The notes: a model not told the origin generated them from the letters alone. Shown: positions 36,258-45,186, counted from the stretch's first letter. The stretch is DNA of 64,000 bases from Planctomycetota bacterium (GCA_020849665.1 JADLFX010000070.1:1-64000); one strand, 5' to 3'. Program-made: numbers and translations.

Positions 36258-37349
36258 CTACGGGAACACGCCCTCGAAGTTCAGCACCGGCAGGTAACCG
36301 CCGCCCGAGCCCATCGACCAGGTGTTGGTGCTCGCCACGTAGAAGATCGACTGGGCCTGGATCGGGTAGCCCGGCCCCGGGTGGAGGAGCGCGACGAACG
36401 CCTCGCTGGTGACCGAGTTGGCGAAGGTCGCGGGCGGATTCGCCCAGCCGAGCGCCTGCACGTACACGGGCAGGTTGGCGAGCTGCGGCATCGCCGGGAG
36501 CGGCCACTGCACGGTGGGGAAGAGGCCGCTGGTGGCCAGGACGACCTGCAGCGCGAAGATGTCGGTGTTGAGCGTGCAGCCGCTCATCCCGATCACCCCG
36601 AGGTCGATCGGGTATCCGGGGCCGGCGTTGTCGGTGCCGAGGAACACCAGTGCCTGGGGGAACGCCCCGGGGGTGGAGGCCCGCAACGTCATGTCGAGCG
36701 TGCTGCCCAGCACGCCCGAGGTGCGCGACGGCACCAGGCTGAGGCTCTGCGCGAGGCCGTTGGCGCAGACCCGCGACACCTGCGCCGTGGCGAGCTCCGC
36801 GGTGGTCGAGCGCAGGAACGCGGCGTCGAGGCTGTACGAGCTGGGTGGTACGACGGTGTCGGCCGTCTCGAGCTGCATCAGCAGGTTGCCGGCTCCGCCG
36901 TTGAACACATAGGGCGTCGTCAGTGCGATCCGCACCGAGAACGGCGCCGGGAGGATCGCCCGCGGCGAGGCCGTGGGCAGCGTGAGCGGGCCGTTGAACA
37001 CCACCGTGGGCGTGGCCGTGCCGATGTTGGTCGTCGGATTGGCGATCATCGCGGCGGCCGTGGTCGCCGTGGTCCACATCGTGACCTTGTAGTTCTTGGT
37101 GTAGCCCGTGTAGATCGCGGTGAGCGATCCCTCGGGACGCATCGCGACGGCCTGCACGAGTCCGGTCTGCGTGGTGAGCCACGCGGCGTCGACCAGGACC
37201 TGCAGAGCGGCGTTGTCACGGCCGAACGGGTAGGTGTGGGTGCGATTGCCTTCGGCCGTGGCGAAATACGGGGGGACGACCTTGCTGGCCTGCGCGGCGA
37301 CGCCGGCGGCCAGGAGCAGCGGGAGGAGGACGGTGGTGTGGTGTCGCAT
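36258..37349 (-). CDS. Secreted protein, distant relative of the tandem paralogues
   Basis: 363 residues. The signal peptide is VLLPLLLAAGVAAQ. The order of features parallels the triplet at 26118-30234: SKVVPPYFATAEGN after the signal, GLVQAVAMRPEG, VVFNGPLTLPTASP, APFSVRIALTTPYVFNGG, then LVFLGTDNAGPGYPIDLG. It lacks the C-terminal LRFQ block and ends FEGVFP. No TTCCCG/CATNAT element is found at the expected distance. Function unknown. Confidence 0.8.
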   Translation of the reverse strand: MRHHTTVLLPLLLAAGVAAQASKVVPPYFATAEGNRTHTYPFGRDNAALQVLVDAAWLTTQTGLVQAVAMRPEGSLTAIYTGYTKNYKVTMWTTATTAAAMIANPTTNIGTATPTVVFNGPLTLPTASPRAILPAPFSVRIALTTPYVFNGGAGNLLMQLETADTVVPPSSYSLDAAFLRSTTAELATAQVSRVCANGLAQSLSLVPSRTSGVLGSTLDMTLRASTPGAFPQALVFLGTDNAGPGYPIDLGVIGMSGCTLNTDIFALQVVLATSGLFPTVQWPLPAMPQLANLPVYVQALGWANPPATFANSVTSEAFVALLHPGPGYPIQAQSIFYVASTNTWSMGSGGGYLPVLNFEGVFP

Positions 37350-37662
37350 GATGGGTACCGAGGGTCGTGCGGAGCGGCGCGCCCAGGCTAGCGCCGGGTC
37401 GCGGGAGTGCACAGCCGGGGTCGGAGGCTAGCCGGGTGCGATGCGCGCCACCGTCACGCGACCGTCACGCACACGGCAGGCTGCCCCCGCTGCCTCGCCA
37501 GGCGCGTCGCGAGCGCCACGCCCGCGGCCGCAGGGCGCGCATGGCACCTCCCCCGTCCGGCACCGCCCCCGGTCCCCGGACGCACCGCACGCGCGGTGGC
37601 GGCGCGTGGCGCCGCGGTCCAGGTGCGTGGCGGCGCTCCGCACCGCCGCCGGCCCCGGGACG
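37350..37662. other. Intergenic region, 313 bp
   Basis: No coding sequence is supported. It lies between the start of the secreted protein (37349, minus) and the stop of the VOC gene (37663, minus) and contains the hairpin at 37599-37615. Nothing else is recognised. Confidence 0.45.
37599..37615 (-). terminator. Hairpin downstream of the VOC lipoprotein
   Basis: GCGGCGC and GCGCCGC arms (7 bp) around GTG, 47 bp after the stop at 37663. No T-tract. Confidence 0.3.
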
Positions 37663-38151
37663 CTAGCGCGGCTTCGGCACGTGCTGGTCGAGCAGGATCT
37701 GGTTGCCGTCGGGGTCGACGACCATGAGGCTCGCCGGCCCCGTCGACGCGGGGTCGGCCTTGCTCGCGAAGGTCATCCCGCTCTTCTCCAGACGCGCCTG
37801 GATCTCGCGCACATCGGTGAACGTGGCGGCCTCGGTCGCCTGCTGCGTCCAGCCGGGATTGAAGGTCAGGATGTTGCGCGGAAACATCCCCTGGAAGAGG
37901 CCGATCACGTGGTCGCCATTGCGCAGGATCTGCCAGTTCTGGCTGGGATCGCCGGCGAAGGGGCGGAAGCCGAGCTTGGCGTAGAACTCTCGCGATGCGG
38001 CGAGGTCCTTCACGGACAGGCTGACGGAGAAGGCGCCGAGGTTCATGGTGGACGGGGCGGGGTTCGAAGGAGTGGGGGCTGCGGTGTCCGCGTTGGTCGC
38101 GGCACAGCCGGCCAGGACGGCACACAAGACGACTGCGATTGTGGTCTTCAT
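37663..38151 (-). CDS. VOC/glyoxalase-fold lipoprotein
   Basis: 162 residues. The ATG at 38151 gives a textbook lipoprotein signal, KTTIAVVLCAVLAGC. After a Thr/Pro-rich linker comes one VOC domain: VSLSVKDLAASREFYAKLGF, WQILRNGDHVIGLFQ, and SLMVVDPDGNQILLDQH. Most VOC proteins are cytoplasmic; an exported, lipid-anchored one is unusual. The metal-ligand pattern of glyoxalase I is incomplete, so substrate binding or an uncharacterised dioxygenase/lyase activity are both open. Confidence 0.87.
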   Translation of the reverse strand: MKTTIAVVLCAVLAGCAATNADTAAPTPSNPAPSTMNLGAFSVSLSVKDLAASREFYAKLGFRPFAGDPSQNWQILRNGDHVIGLFQGMFPRNILTFNPGWTQQATEAATFTDVREIQARLEKSGMTFASKADPASTGPASLMVVDPDGNQILLDQHVPKPR

Positions 38152-38338
38152 CGGGGTCTCGCCTGTCGGGCGGCGGCACATCATGCCCGAGCGTGCCGCC
38201 ACCCCGAGAGGGGGAACTTGCCGGGGGGACACCCCCTGGCCGGCGCGGGCGAACCCGCGCGGGACCCGGCCGCGCACCCATGCATCCACCCCCGTCCTGG
38301 CCTGGCGCGCCGCGCCTGGCGCCGCGCCGGGCACCCCC

Positions 38339-39349
38339 TCATGCCACCCGACGCACTTCCTCCGGCACCACCTCGAACTCCAGCTTCTGCGTCCGCCGCA
38401 GGACCACCACCCGTGTGAGTCGTCCGATCCGCTCCCCCGTCAGCAGCCGGTGCAGGTCGTCGATGCCGCTCACGTCCTGGCCATCCATCGCCACCACCAC
38501 GTCGCCGTCCTGCACTCCGGCGCGCGCGGCGGGACCCTCCGGCTCCACCTGGAGCACCAGCACTCCGTACGCCCGCGCCAGACCGTGCAGCCGCTGGGTG
38601 CGGCGGTGCAGCGCGATGGTCTGTCCGCCGATGCCGAGGCGCCCGCGCCGGATCCGTCCATGACTGATCAGGTGCTGTGCCACGAAGCGCGCCGTGTTCA
38701 CGGCGATGGCGAAGCAGATGCCCTGCGCCTGCGGAATGATCGCGGTGTTCACCCCGATCACCTCGCCCCGCGAGTTCACGAGCGGACCGCCGGAGTTGCC
38801 GGGGTTGAGCGCGGCGTCGGTCTGGATCACGTCGTCGATGAGGCGGCCGTTCTCGGAGCGCATCGAGCGACCCAGCGCGCTCACCACGCCCGCGGTCACC
38901 GAGCATTGGAAGCCGAACGGGTTGCCGATCGCCACGGCCAGCTGGCCCACGCGCAGGCGCTGCGAGTCGCCCAGCGCCACGGGCCTCAGCCCCGGAGCGT
39001 CGATCCGCACCACCGCGAGGTCGGTGTCGGGATCGTCGCCGATGCGCTCGCCGCGCACCGACATGCCGTCGGCAAGGGTCACCCGCAGCGACCGCGCCTT
39101 CGCCACGACGTGGCTGTTGGTGAGCACGAAGCCATCGGGCGTGAGCACGAATCCCGAGCCCGTGCCGCGCGCGCCGGAGTCGCCGCGCTGCACCTCGAGG
39201 TGCACGACCGCCGGACTCACGGACTCGGCCACCTCCACCACGGTGCGCGAGAACGCGTCGAAGAGCTCGGGGTCGCCGGCCTCGGGACGCGGCGGCGGGA
39301 GCTCTGGGGTGGCCCCCGCCGCCTGGACGCGCCGGATCCGCGGGACCAC
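38339..39349 (-). CDS. Cytosolic HtrA-type trypsin-like protease with PDZ domain
   Basis: 336 residues. The GTG at 39349 is 4 bases after the Hsp20 stop, and no signal peptide or membrane helix precedes the protease domain, unlike periplasmic DegP/DegQ. The triad is visible: His in VLTNSHVVAKA, Asp in DPDTDLAVV, Ser in NPGNSGGPL. One PDZ domain (about 240-330) has GLARAYGVLVLQVEPEG and AGVQDGDVVVAMDGQ. As third gene of an Hsp20-Hsp20-protease operon it probably degrades or handles misfolded cytosolic proteins presented by the small heat-shock proteins. Confidence 0.9.
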   Translation of the reverse strand: MVPRIRRVQAAGATPELPPPRPEAGDPELFDAFSRTVVEVAESVSPAVVHLEVQRGDSGARGTGSGFVLTPDGFVLTNSHVVAKARSLRVTLADGMSVRGERIGDDPDTDLAVVRIDAPGLRPVALGDSQRLRVGQLAVAIGNPFGFQCSVTAGVVSALGRSMRSENGRLIDDVIQTDAALNPGNSGGPLVNSRGEVIGVNTAIIPQAQGICFAIAVNTARFVAQHLISHGRIRRGRLGIGGQTIALHRRTQRLHGLARAYGVLVLQVEPEGPAARAGVQDGDVVVAMDGQDVSGIDDLHRLLTGERIGRLTRVVVLRRTQKLEFEVVPEEVRRVA

Positions 39350-39353
39350 GGGC

Positions 39354-39749
39354 TCAGCTGCCCCGCACTTCGATGGTGCGTGGGCGCGCGGCCTGGCTCT
39401 TGGGCAGGCGGAGCTGCAGGACGCCGTCCTGGTAGTGCGCGGTGACGTTGGCCGCGTCGACGCTCTCGCCGACGCGGAACGAGCGCTCGAAGCCGCCCCA
39501 GGCGAACTCCTCGACCAGACGCCGGGCCGCGGCCTCGTGGCGGGCCGGCGCCCGGCCCGTGACACGGAGCTGGCCCTTCTCGAGCGTCACGTCGATGTCC
39601 TGGAGGGTGAGACCGGGCATGTCCAGGAGCACGAGGAACTCGTCCTTGCGCTCCACGATGTCCACCTCGGGGACGCGCAGCGCTGCCGTGGCCGTCGCCG
39701 CGGCGGCGTTGCGCTCGTTGCCGTTCGTGCCGTTCGTGTGCTTGCTCAT
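39354..39749 (-). CDS. Hsp20/alpha-crystallin small heat-shock protein (second of pair)
   Basis: 131 residues. A disordered Asn/Ala-rich N-terminus (about 1-22) precedes an alpha-crystallin domain with EVDIVERKDEFLVLLDMPGL, DIDVTLEKGQLRVTG, and the C-terminal ADxxNG-like region YQDGVLQLRLPKS. ATP-independent holdase in the cytoplasm. It lies 10 bp after the other hsp20 gene and 4 bp before the protease gene. Confidence 0.95.
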   Translation of the reverse strand: MSKHTNGTNGNERNAAAATATAALRVPEVDIVERKDEFLVLLDMPGLTLQDIDVTLEKGQLRVTGRAPARHEAAARRLVEEFAWGGFERSFRVGESVDAANVTAHYQDGVLQLRLPKSQAARPRTIEVRGS

Positions 39750-39759
39750 GGCTGCCTCC

Positions 39760-40212
39760 TCAACGGGATTCCTGGACGACGATGCGCCGCGGCCGGGCGT
39801 TCTCCGCGCGCGGCAGGGTCACGGTGAGCACGCCGTTCTCCAGGCGCGCCTCGATCTTGTCGCGATCCACGGGGAACGGCAGCCGCACCACCTTGGTGAA
39901 CCTGCCCGCGCCGCGCTCGCGCAGGTGGTAGTAGGCGTTGGCCTCCTCCGGCTGCTTGCGCTCGCCCTTGAGCGTCAGCTCACGGTCCTCGACCGTCACC
40001 TCGAGGTCGGCGAGACGCAGGCCCGGCACCTCCGCCTCCACGAAGAGGCCCTGCTCGCCCTCCCACACGTTCATGGACGGGAACGCGCTGGTGGTCAGGC
40101 TGGCCAGGGGCCGGAGGTCCGGCAGCGCCGCGAAGAAGTCGTCGAAGAGTCGGTCGAACTCGTCCCGCCACCGGGCGGGGGTGGTCAGCGTGGGGAATCG
40201 ATCGAGCATCAT
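39760..40212 (-). CDS. Hsp20/alpha-crystallin small heat-shock protein (first of pair)
   Basis: 150 residues. The ATG at 40212 has GGAGG 9 bases upstream. The N-terminal helix DEFDRLFDDFFAALPD is typical of class A IbpA-like proteins. The alpha-crystallin domain spans about 46-140 with FVEAEVPGLRLADLEVTVED, ELTLKGERK, FTKVVRLPFPVD and the conserved ARLENGVLTVTLPRAE. It heads an operon with a second Hsp20 and an HtrA protease, transcribed from a sigma-54-type promoter at 40249-40265. Confidence 0.95.
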   Translation of the reverse strand: MMLDRFPTLTTPARWRDEFDRLFDDFFAALPDLRPLASLTTSAFPSMNVWEGEQGLFVEAEVPGLRLADLEVTVEDRELTLKGERKQPEEANAYYHLRERGAGRFTKVVRLPFPVDRDKIEARLENGVLTVTLPRAENARPRRIVVQESR

Positions 40213-40511
40213 GTTCGTCTTGCCTCCTGTGAGTCGCGCCCGGCGCGAGGCAAGGTGCGTGCCAACCCTGGCCGGCCCAAGGAGGCGCTCGGGGAGGCGT
40301 GCGAAGGCGGCCGCGCCAGCGCGGGTTGCGACGGATCGCACGCGGGCCTCGCCCGGGGCCGCGCAGCGGCCCATGGAGCCGCTCCCGGCACGCGTCTGTC
40401 AGGCTGTCACCCGCCGCCCTGCCACTGCGACGAATCGACTGCCGGGAGCCGGCCAGGGCGTGCGTCGCCCCGGGGGCGGAGGTGCGTATCGTCGCGCCCC
40501 ACTCCTGGACC
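40213..40511. other. Divergent intergenic region, 299 bp
   Basis: It separates the hsp20 operon from threonine synthase. It contains the sigma-54 promoter for the hsp20 side. No promoter is evident for the threonine synthase side, and no gene is seen. Confidence 0.45.
40249..40265 (-). promoter_or_regulatory. Sigma-54 (-24/-12) promoter of the hsp20-hsp20-htrA operon
   Basis: Minus-strand TTGGCACGCACCTTGCC matches the sigma-54 consensus (TGGCACG, 4 bases, TTGC) at every conserved position, with GG and GC exactly 10 bases apart. The -12 GC lies 38 bp before the ATG at 40212, leaving about 26 nt of leader that includes the GGAGG site. No CIRCE repeat is visible. Confidence 0.75.
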
Positions 40512-41756
40512 ATGAGCTACCTCCTCGATCTGGTCGCGACGTCCGACGGCACCGTCCTGCCTGCCGATCGCCCGCAGGGCCTGCACGGCGGCAGGCCCCT
40601 GCTCGCCCGCTACGACCTCGAGCGCTTGCGGCGCGAGGTCCCACGCACGGCGCTGCAGGGCCGGCCCGAGTCGCTGTGGCGCTACGCCGAGCTGCTGCCG
40701 CTGCGCGACCCCGCGAACCCGGTCACCCTCGGTGAATGCCGCACGCCCCTGCTCGCCGCGCCACGCCTCGCGCGCGCCCTCGGCCTGGAACGCCTCACGA
40801 TCAAGGACGAGTCGCTCCTGCCGACGGGCTCGTTCAAGGCGCGTGGCATGGCGGTGGCCGTGTCCCGCGCCCGCGAGCTGGGGATCCGGCGCATCGCCGT
40901 GCCCAGCGCGGGCAACGCGGGCGGCGCACTCGCCGCGTACGCCGCGCGGGCCGGGATCGAGTGCTTCGTGTTCGTGCCCGAGGACACCCCGATCGTGAAC
41001 CGCAACGAAGCGGCGCTCTACGGCGCGCACGTGTTCCTGGTCGACGGCCTGATCGGCGAGTGCGGCCGGATCGTGCGAGAGGGCGCCGAGCGCATGGGCT
41101 GGTTCCCGATGAGCACGCTGCAGGAGCCCTACCGCCTCGAGGGCAAGAAGACGATGGGGCTCGAGCTCGCCGAGCAGCTCGGCTGGCGCCTGCCGGACGC
41201 GATCTTCTACCCCACCGGAGGAGGGGTCGGCCTGATCGGCAGGTGGAAGGCCTTCGACGAACTCGAGGCGCTCGGCTGGCTGGCGGGCGGACGACGCCCG
41301 CGCATGTTCGCGGTGCAATCGAGCGGCTGTGCGCCGATCGCCCGGGCGTTCGACGTCGGCGGCGAGGCCTCGCCGGCCCTCGACCACCCCCACACCGAGG
41401 CCTCGGGGCTGCGCGTGCCCAAGCCGCTCGGCGACTTCCTGGTGCTGCGCGCGGTGCGCGCGTCGGGCGGGCGTGCCATGGCGCTGGCCGAGGAGCGGCT
41501 GCGCGAGTGGCTGCACCTCGCCACGCGCCTGGAAGGCGTGGCGCTGTGCCCGGAGAGCGCCTTCTGCCTCGGCGCGGTCCAGGAATGCGTGGCGCGCGGC
41601 TGGCTGCGTCCGGATGCCGAGGTGGTCGTGTTCAACACCGGCGCCGCCCAGAAGTACGTGGAACTCACCACGCCACCGCCGCTGCCGCACATCGCGCACC
41701 GCGCGGTCGACTGGCAGCGGATCGCGGGGGCGGCGGGGAGTGGCGGCGCGTCGTGA
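40512..41756 (+). CDS. thrC: Threonine synthase-like PLP enzyme
   Basis: 414 residues, fold-type II PLP enzyme. The PLP lysine is Lys109 in PTGSFKARG. Other signatures are TIKDESLLPTGSF, VPSAGNAGGALAAYAAR, STLQEPYRLEGKKTMGLE, and the phosphate loop YPTGGGVGLIG. This pattern is that of threonine synthase (phosphohomoserine to threonine), of the shorter plant/archaeal type. Threonine dehydratase and related enzymes are less likely given EPYRLEGKKT. Confidence 0.9.
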   Translation: MSYLLDLVATSDGTVLPADRPQGLHGGRPLLARYDLERLRREVPRTALQGRPESLWRYAELLPLRDPANPVTLGECRTPLLAAPRLARALGLERLTIKDESLLPTGSFKARGMAVAVSRARELGIRRIAVPSAGNAGGALAAYAARAGIECFVFVPEDTPIVNRNEAALYGAHVFLVDGLIGECGRIVREGAERMGWFPMSTLQEPYRLEGKKTMGLELAEQLGWRLPDAIFYPTGGGVGLIGRWKAFDELEALGWLAGGRRPRMFAVQSSGCAPIARAFDVGGEASPALDHPHTEASGLRVPKPLGDFLVLRAVRASGGRAMALAEERLREWLHLATRLEGVALCPESAFCLGAVQECVARGWLRPDAEVVVFNTGAAQKYVELTTPPPLPHIAHRAVDWQRIAGAAGSGGAS

Positions 41757-41823
41757 CCAGGACGGGACGCGATTCCCGCGTTCGCCCGCCACGATCCGCG
41801 CATTGGATCGTGGAGGTCGCACC

Positions 41824-42795
41824 GTGAACCATGCCCGATCGCTCGTCTGCCTGCTCGCGCTCGCCACGACCCTGGCCGCCCAGGACTCCCGGCCCGCCTC
41901 GCGTCCCGACACCCGCCCGCGCCCGCGTCCCGGCACGCAGGCCCTGCACCTGAAGGTCGAAGGAAGAGAGCGCAGTGCCTGGCTGCACGTCCCTGCCGCC
42001 TGCACGGGGCGGGAGGCCCTGCCCCTCGTGATGGTCCTGCACGGGGCCGGCGGCAGCGGCCGCCACTACCTGGAACGCAACCGCTTCCGCGACGAGGCCG
42101 AACGGCGGGGCTGGCTGATCGTGGCGCCGGATGGCCTGCCGGCGCGGCCGCAGGCCAAGGCCGGCTTCCTCACCAATCCGGTGGTGTGGAACAGCGGCCA
42201 GTTGCGCGCCGGCAGCGAGCGCGCCCGGATCGACGATGTCGCCTTCCTCCTCGCCGTGCTGGACGAGTGCGCACGGCGCGCACCCGTGGACCAGGAGCGC
42301 GTGTTCGTGACCGGACACTCCAACGGCGCGGGCATGACGTACCTGCTCGCGCAGCGCGCGTCGGAGCGGTTCGCGGCCTTCGCGCCGGTCATGGGGCTCA
42401 ACCCGGTGGCGGCTCCGGCGCCGGCCCACGCCCGCCCCTTCCTCGCCATCTACGGGCGCGAGGATCCTCTGGTGCCGTTCGAGGGCGGCGAGTCCGAGCT
42501 GCCCTGGGGCTCGCGCACCACGCCGCCCGTGCGCAGCATGGTCGAACCCTGGCGCACGGCGCTCGGTTGCGGCGGCGAGCCGCGCGAGAGCACCGACGTG
42601 GGCGGCGTGCGCAGGGAGGTGTACGGACCGGGGGCGAACCGCGCGACGTTCACCCTGATCGTCCTGGCCGGGCACGGACACGGCTGGCCGGGGGGCCAGG
42701 AGTCCGGCCTGCCGGAACGGATGATTGGCCGGAGGAGCGAGGCGCTGGACGCCACCACGACGATCCTGGACTTCTTCGCCCGTCACCGGCGCTGA
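41824..42795 (+). CDS. Exported LpqC/PHB-depolymerase-type esterase
   Basis: 323 residues. The GTG start has GGAGG upstream and gives a signal peptide (SLVCLLALATTLAAQ), followed by an Arg/Pro/Thr linker. The alpha/beta-hydrolase core has LVMVLHGAGGSGRHYLE (oxyanion region), nucleophile Ser in VFVTGHSNGAG, an Asp in YGREDPLVPFEGG and His in LAGHGHGWPGG. Relatives are poly(3-hydroxybutyrate) depolymerase, feruloyl esterase and LpqC families. Substrate unassigned, expected outside the cytoplasm. Confidence 0.88.
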   Translation: MNHARSLVCLLALATTLAAQDSRPASRPDTRPRPRPGTQALHLKVEGRERSAWLHVPAACTGREALPLVMVLHGAGGSGRHYLERNRFRDEAERRGWLIVAPDGLPARPQAKAGFLTNPVVWNSGQLRAGSERARIDDVAFLLAVLDECARRAPVDQERVFVTGHSNGAGMTYLLAQRASERFAAFAPVMGLNPVAAPAPAHARPFLAIYGREDPLVPFEGGESELPWGSRTTPPVRSMVEPWRTALGCGGEPRESTDVGGVRREVYGPGANRATFTLIVLAGHGHGWPGGQESGLPERMIGRRSEALDATTTILDFFARHRR

Positions 42796-42827
42796 GGCGC
42801 ACGGGCCGGCGCCGTAGGCTGGGCGGC

Positions 42828-43328
42828 ATGGCCCAGGTCCTTGCGTTGCTCCTTCCCGTCGTGCTCCTGCTCCAGGATCCCGCGTCCCGCCCCGCGACCC
42901 AGCCCGCCGCGCGCTCCGCAGACGTCGCCACGCCGGAGGCGCTGGTCGCGGCGCTCTACGACGTGATCTCCGGTCCGGCCGGACAGAAGCGCGACGCGGA
43001 CCGCTTCCGCTCGCTCTTCCTGCCCGGAGCCCGCATGGTCGTGGTCCAGTCGCGTCCGGATGGCAGCGTCGCCGTCGTCCCCCTCGCCGTCGACGAGCAC
43101 GTGCGTCGCTCGTTCCCGGTCCTGGAGCAGCGCGGCTTCTGGGAGCGCGGCGCCGAGACGCGCTTCGCGAAGACCGCGCACACGGCTCAGGCGTGGAGCC
43201 GCTACGAGATCCGCTTCGGCTCGGCGGACGCCGAGGTCAGCGTGCGCGGCGTCAACGCGTTCCACCTCGTGAGCGATGGCGCGCGCTGGTGGATCGCCGC
43301 GCTGCAGTGGGAGGCCGACCCGCGCTGA
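42828..43328 (+). CDS. Small exported protein, SnoaL/NTF2-like
   Basis: 166 residues. The signal is VLALLLPVVLLLQ. After a Pro/Ala/Thr linker, the sequence from TPEALVAALYDVISGPAG through AHTAQAWSRYEIRF to AFHLVSDGARWWIAALQW has the strand/helix pattern of NTF2-like (DUF4440/SnoaL) proteins, ending in the typical WWI strand. It follows the esterase by 32 bp and may be co-transcribed. Function unknown. Confidence 0.75.
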   Translation: MAQVLALLLPVVLLLQDPASRPATQPAARSADVATPEALVAALYDVISGPAGQKRDADRFRSLFLPGARMVVVQSRPDGSVAVVPLAVDEHVRRSFPVLEQRGFWERGAETRFAKTAHTAQAWSRYEIRFGSADAEVSVRGVNAFHLVSDGARWWIAALQWEADPR

Positions 43329-43340
43329 GCGGGCGGGCCG

Positions 43341-44924
43341 CTACTCCAGGCGGCGCGCCTGCAGCTTGTTCACCTTCACCGCGGCGCCGGCAGGCACGAC
43401 GAAGCTCAGCAGGCCTTCGCGCAGCTGCGCCGCAGTGGCGACCTTCGCCTCGACCACCTGGTCGTCGATCTCCACCTTCATGTCGAGGCCCAGCACCGTC
43501 ACCTTGGCCTTGTAGTTCTTGCCGGCCTCCAGCTTGCCCTTGTTCTCCTTGGTCTTGAACGAGGGGCGCAGGGCGCTGTTGTCGACCTTGGCGCCGACGT
43601 GCAAGGCCAGCTCGAGACCGACCTGCTCGACCGTGAACTCCATCTCGAGCACCACGTCGCGCCACGGCTCCTTCTGGAGGAACGACACGACACCCTGGCT
43701 CTTGGGGGCCGAGTTCTGGAGGCGCATGGCGGCGCCGTCCCACGCCAGCTTGAAGCCCTCGAAGGTGGGCGCACGCCACTTGTCGCGCAGCGCGGGCGCC
43801 AGCAGGTCTACCGGCGTGATCTGGGCCTGGACCTCCGGAGGGAAGGCGCGCTTCGCCGCCTCGTGTTCCTCCTGCAGGATCTCGCCGCGCAGGGCCTCGG
43901 CATTGGTCTTCGCCTCGGATCCCCGCTTGCCGAGCAGTTCCAGGTGATGGGTCAGGGCTCGTTCGGCCTGTGCGAAGCGGGCGTAGACCTTGCGTGGGTC
44001 CGCTGAGCCGTTCTGGGCCATCTGGCGGGCGTCGGCCACCAGGGACGCGCCCAGGACCTCGGCCAGCTGCGCGTGGACGGTCTGCACCCGTTTGGCCAGT
44101 TCGGGATCCCGGCCAGCCATCGCGGCCGTTGCGGCCGCGAGCCGCTCGTGCAGGCGCAGCGCCGAGTCGGGATTCACGGCCTTGGGATCGGCCAGCAGGG
44201 CCTCCGTGTCGGCCACGGTCTTGAGGTGCACCGACTGTTCCTTGGCGAACTCGACGGTCGCCTGGGCTGCCTGCATGCGGCTGATCACGTCCGCGGCCAA
44301 CACTGCTTCGCCCTGCCATGCGGCCTTGTGCTCGGGGGCGAGACGCAGGAACTTCTCGGCGTCCGCGGCCTTGCGCACGTCGAGATTCTCGGTGGCGGCC
44401 TGGAACGCCTGGAGGCGATCCGTGCGGGTCTTCTCGGCTGCGGCCAGCTCGGCCGCGCGGGAGAAGTGCACCCAGAGCAGGAGCCCGAGCACCAGCGCCG
44501 AAACCGTGATCACGCTGTAGGCGATGCGCATCGTGACCTGCTGGCGGTGCCGGATCTCCCCGTGGATCCGGGCCGCGCGCTCGTGCGGGTCCTCATCCTC
44601 GCCGACCTCCTCGGCCTCAGATTCGCGGCGGCCCTTCGAGCGGAGCAGGGCGCGGGGCGCGCTGCCGTCATGGACCGGCCCAGCGGCCGGGACGGGCTCG
44701 AGTTCATCCACGGCTTCGAGCTCTGCCGTCTCCTCCGGAGCGGGAGCGCTCGCCGCCTTGCCGGCCGAGACCGCGACGGCGGGACCGTGCTTGCCGGCCT
44801 TGCGGGCTCGCCGTTCGGCGGCGCACTTGGGGCAGAGGATGCGCGCGCTGACCACTTCCTCGAGGTGGTCCGACGGCGCGAACGAGGCTCCACACAGTTC
44901 GCAGCGTTCCATGGAGGGGGGCAT
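43341..44924 (-). CDS. Zinc-ribbon/TM protein with DUF1080-like C-terminus
   Basis: 527 residues. The N-terminal Cys pairs CELCGASF and ILCPKCAAE form a zinc ribbon, followed by an acidic low-complexity linker and one TM helix near 133-155 (AYSVITVSALVLGLLLWV). A long helical region (about 160-330) precedes a C-terminal beta domain (about 340-527) with WRAPTFEGFKLAWDG, WRDVVLEMEFTVE and NYKAKVTVLGLDMKVEIDD. The last part resembles 3-keto-disaccharide hydrolase/LamG-type jelly rolls. The zinc ribbon would be cytoplasmic and the C-terminus outside. Met5 is an alternative start. Confidence 0.75.
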   Translation of the reverse strand: MPPSMERCELCGASFAPSDHLEEVVSARILCPKCAAERRARKAGKHGPAVAVSAGKAASAPAPEETAELEAVDELEPVPAAGPVHDGSAPRALLRSKGRRESEAEEVGEDEDPHERAARIHGEIRHRQQVTMRIAYSVITVSALVLGLLLWVHFSRAAELAAAEKTRTDRLQAFQAATENLDVRKAADAEKFLRLAPEHKAAWQGEAVLAADVISRMQAAQATVEFAKEQSVHLKTVADTEALLADPKAVNPDSALRLHERLAAATAAMAGRDPELAKRVQTVHAQLAEVLGASLVADARQMAQNGSADPRKVYARFAQAERALTHHLELLGKRGSEAKTNAEALRGEILQEEHEAAKRAFPPEVQAQITPVDLLAPALRDKWRAPTFEGFKLAWDGAAMRLQNSAPKSQGVVSFLQKEPWRDVVLEMEFTVEQVGLELALHVGAKVDNSALRPSFKTKENKGKLEAGKNYKAKVTVLGLDMKVEIDDQVVEAKVATAAQLREGLLSFVVPAGAAVKVNKLQARRLE

Positions 44925-45186
44925 CCGCAGGGGCCGGGTGGTGAGGGTGAGCGGGTCCGGGGACTGACCCGCGGTCAGAGCCTAACGCACCTCTCGTGAC
45001 GGTCTTGCATGGAGGGCGCGCCAGGAATGCCTGGGTTCCGGCGGGGCTCCAGCCGTCTGACCACCTGCCCAGTGGATCCTAGATGCGCCTCTAACCACCG
45101 CTGCTTCATGCGCTTGCGCCTGTCGCCCGATCCCGACGCGGCGCCGCGGCGCCGTGCCGAGCCCACGGGCGACCCGGCCCCGCCCT

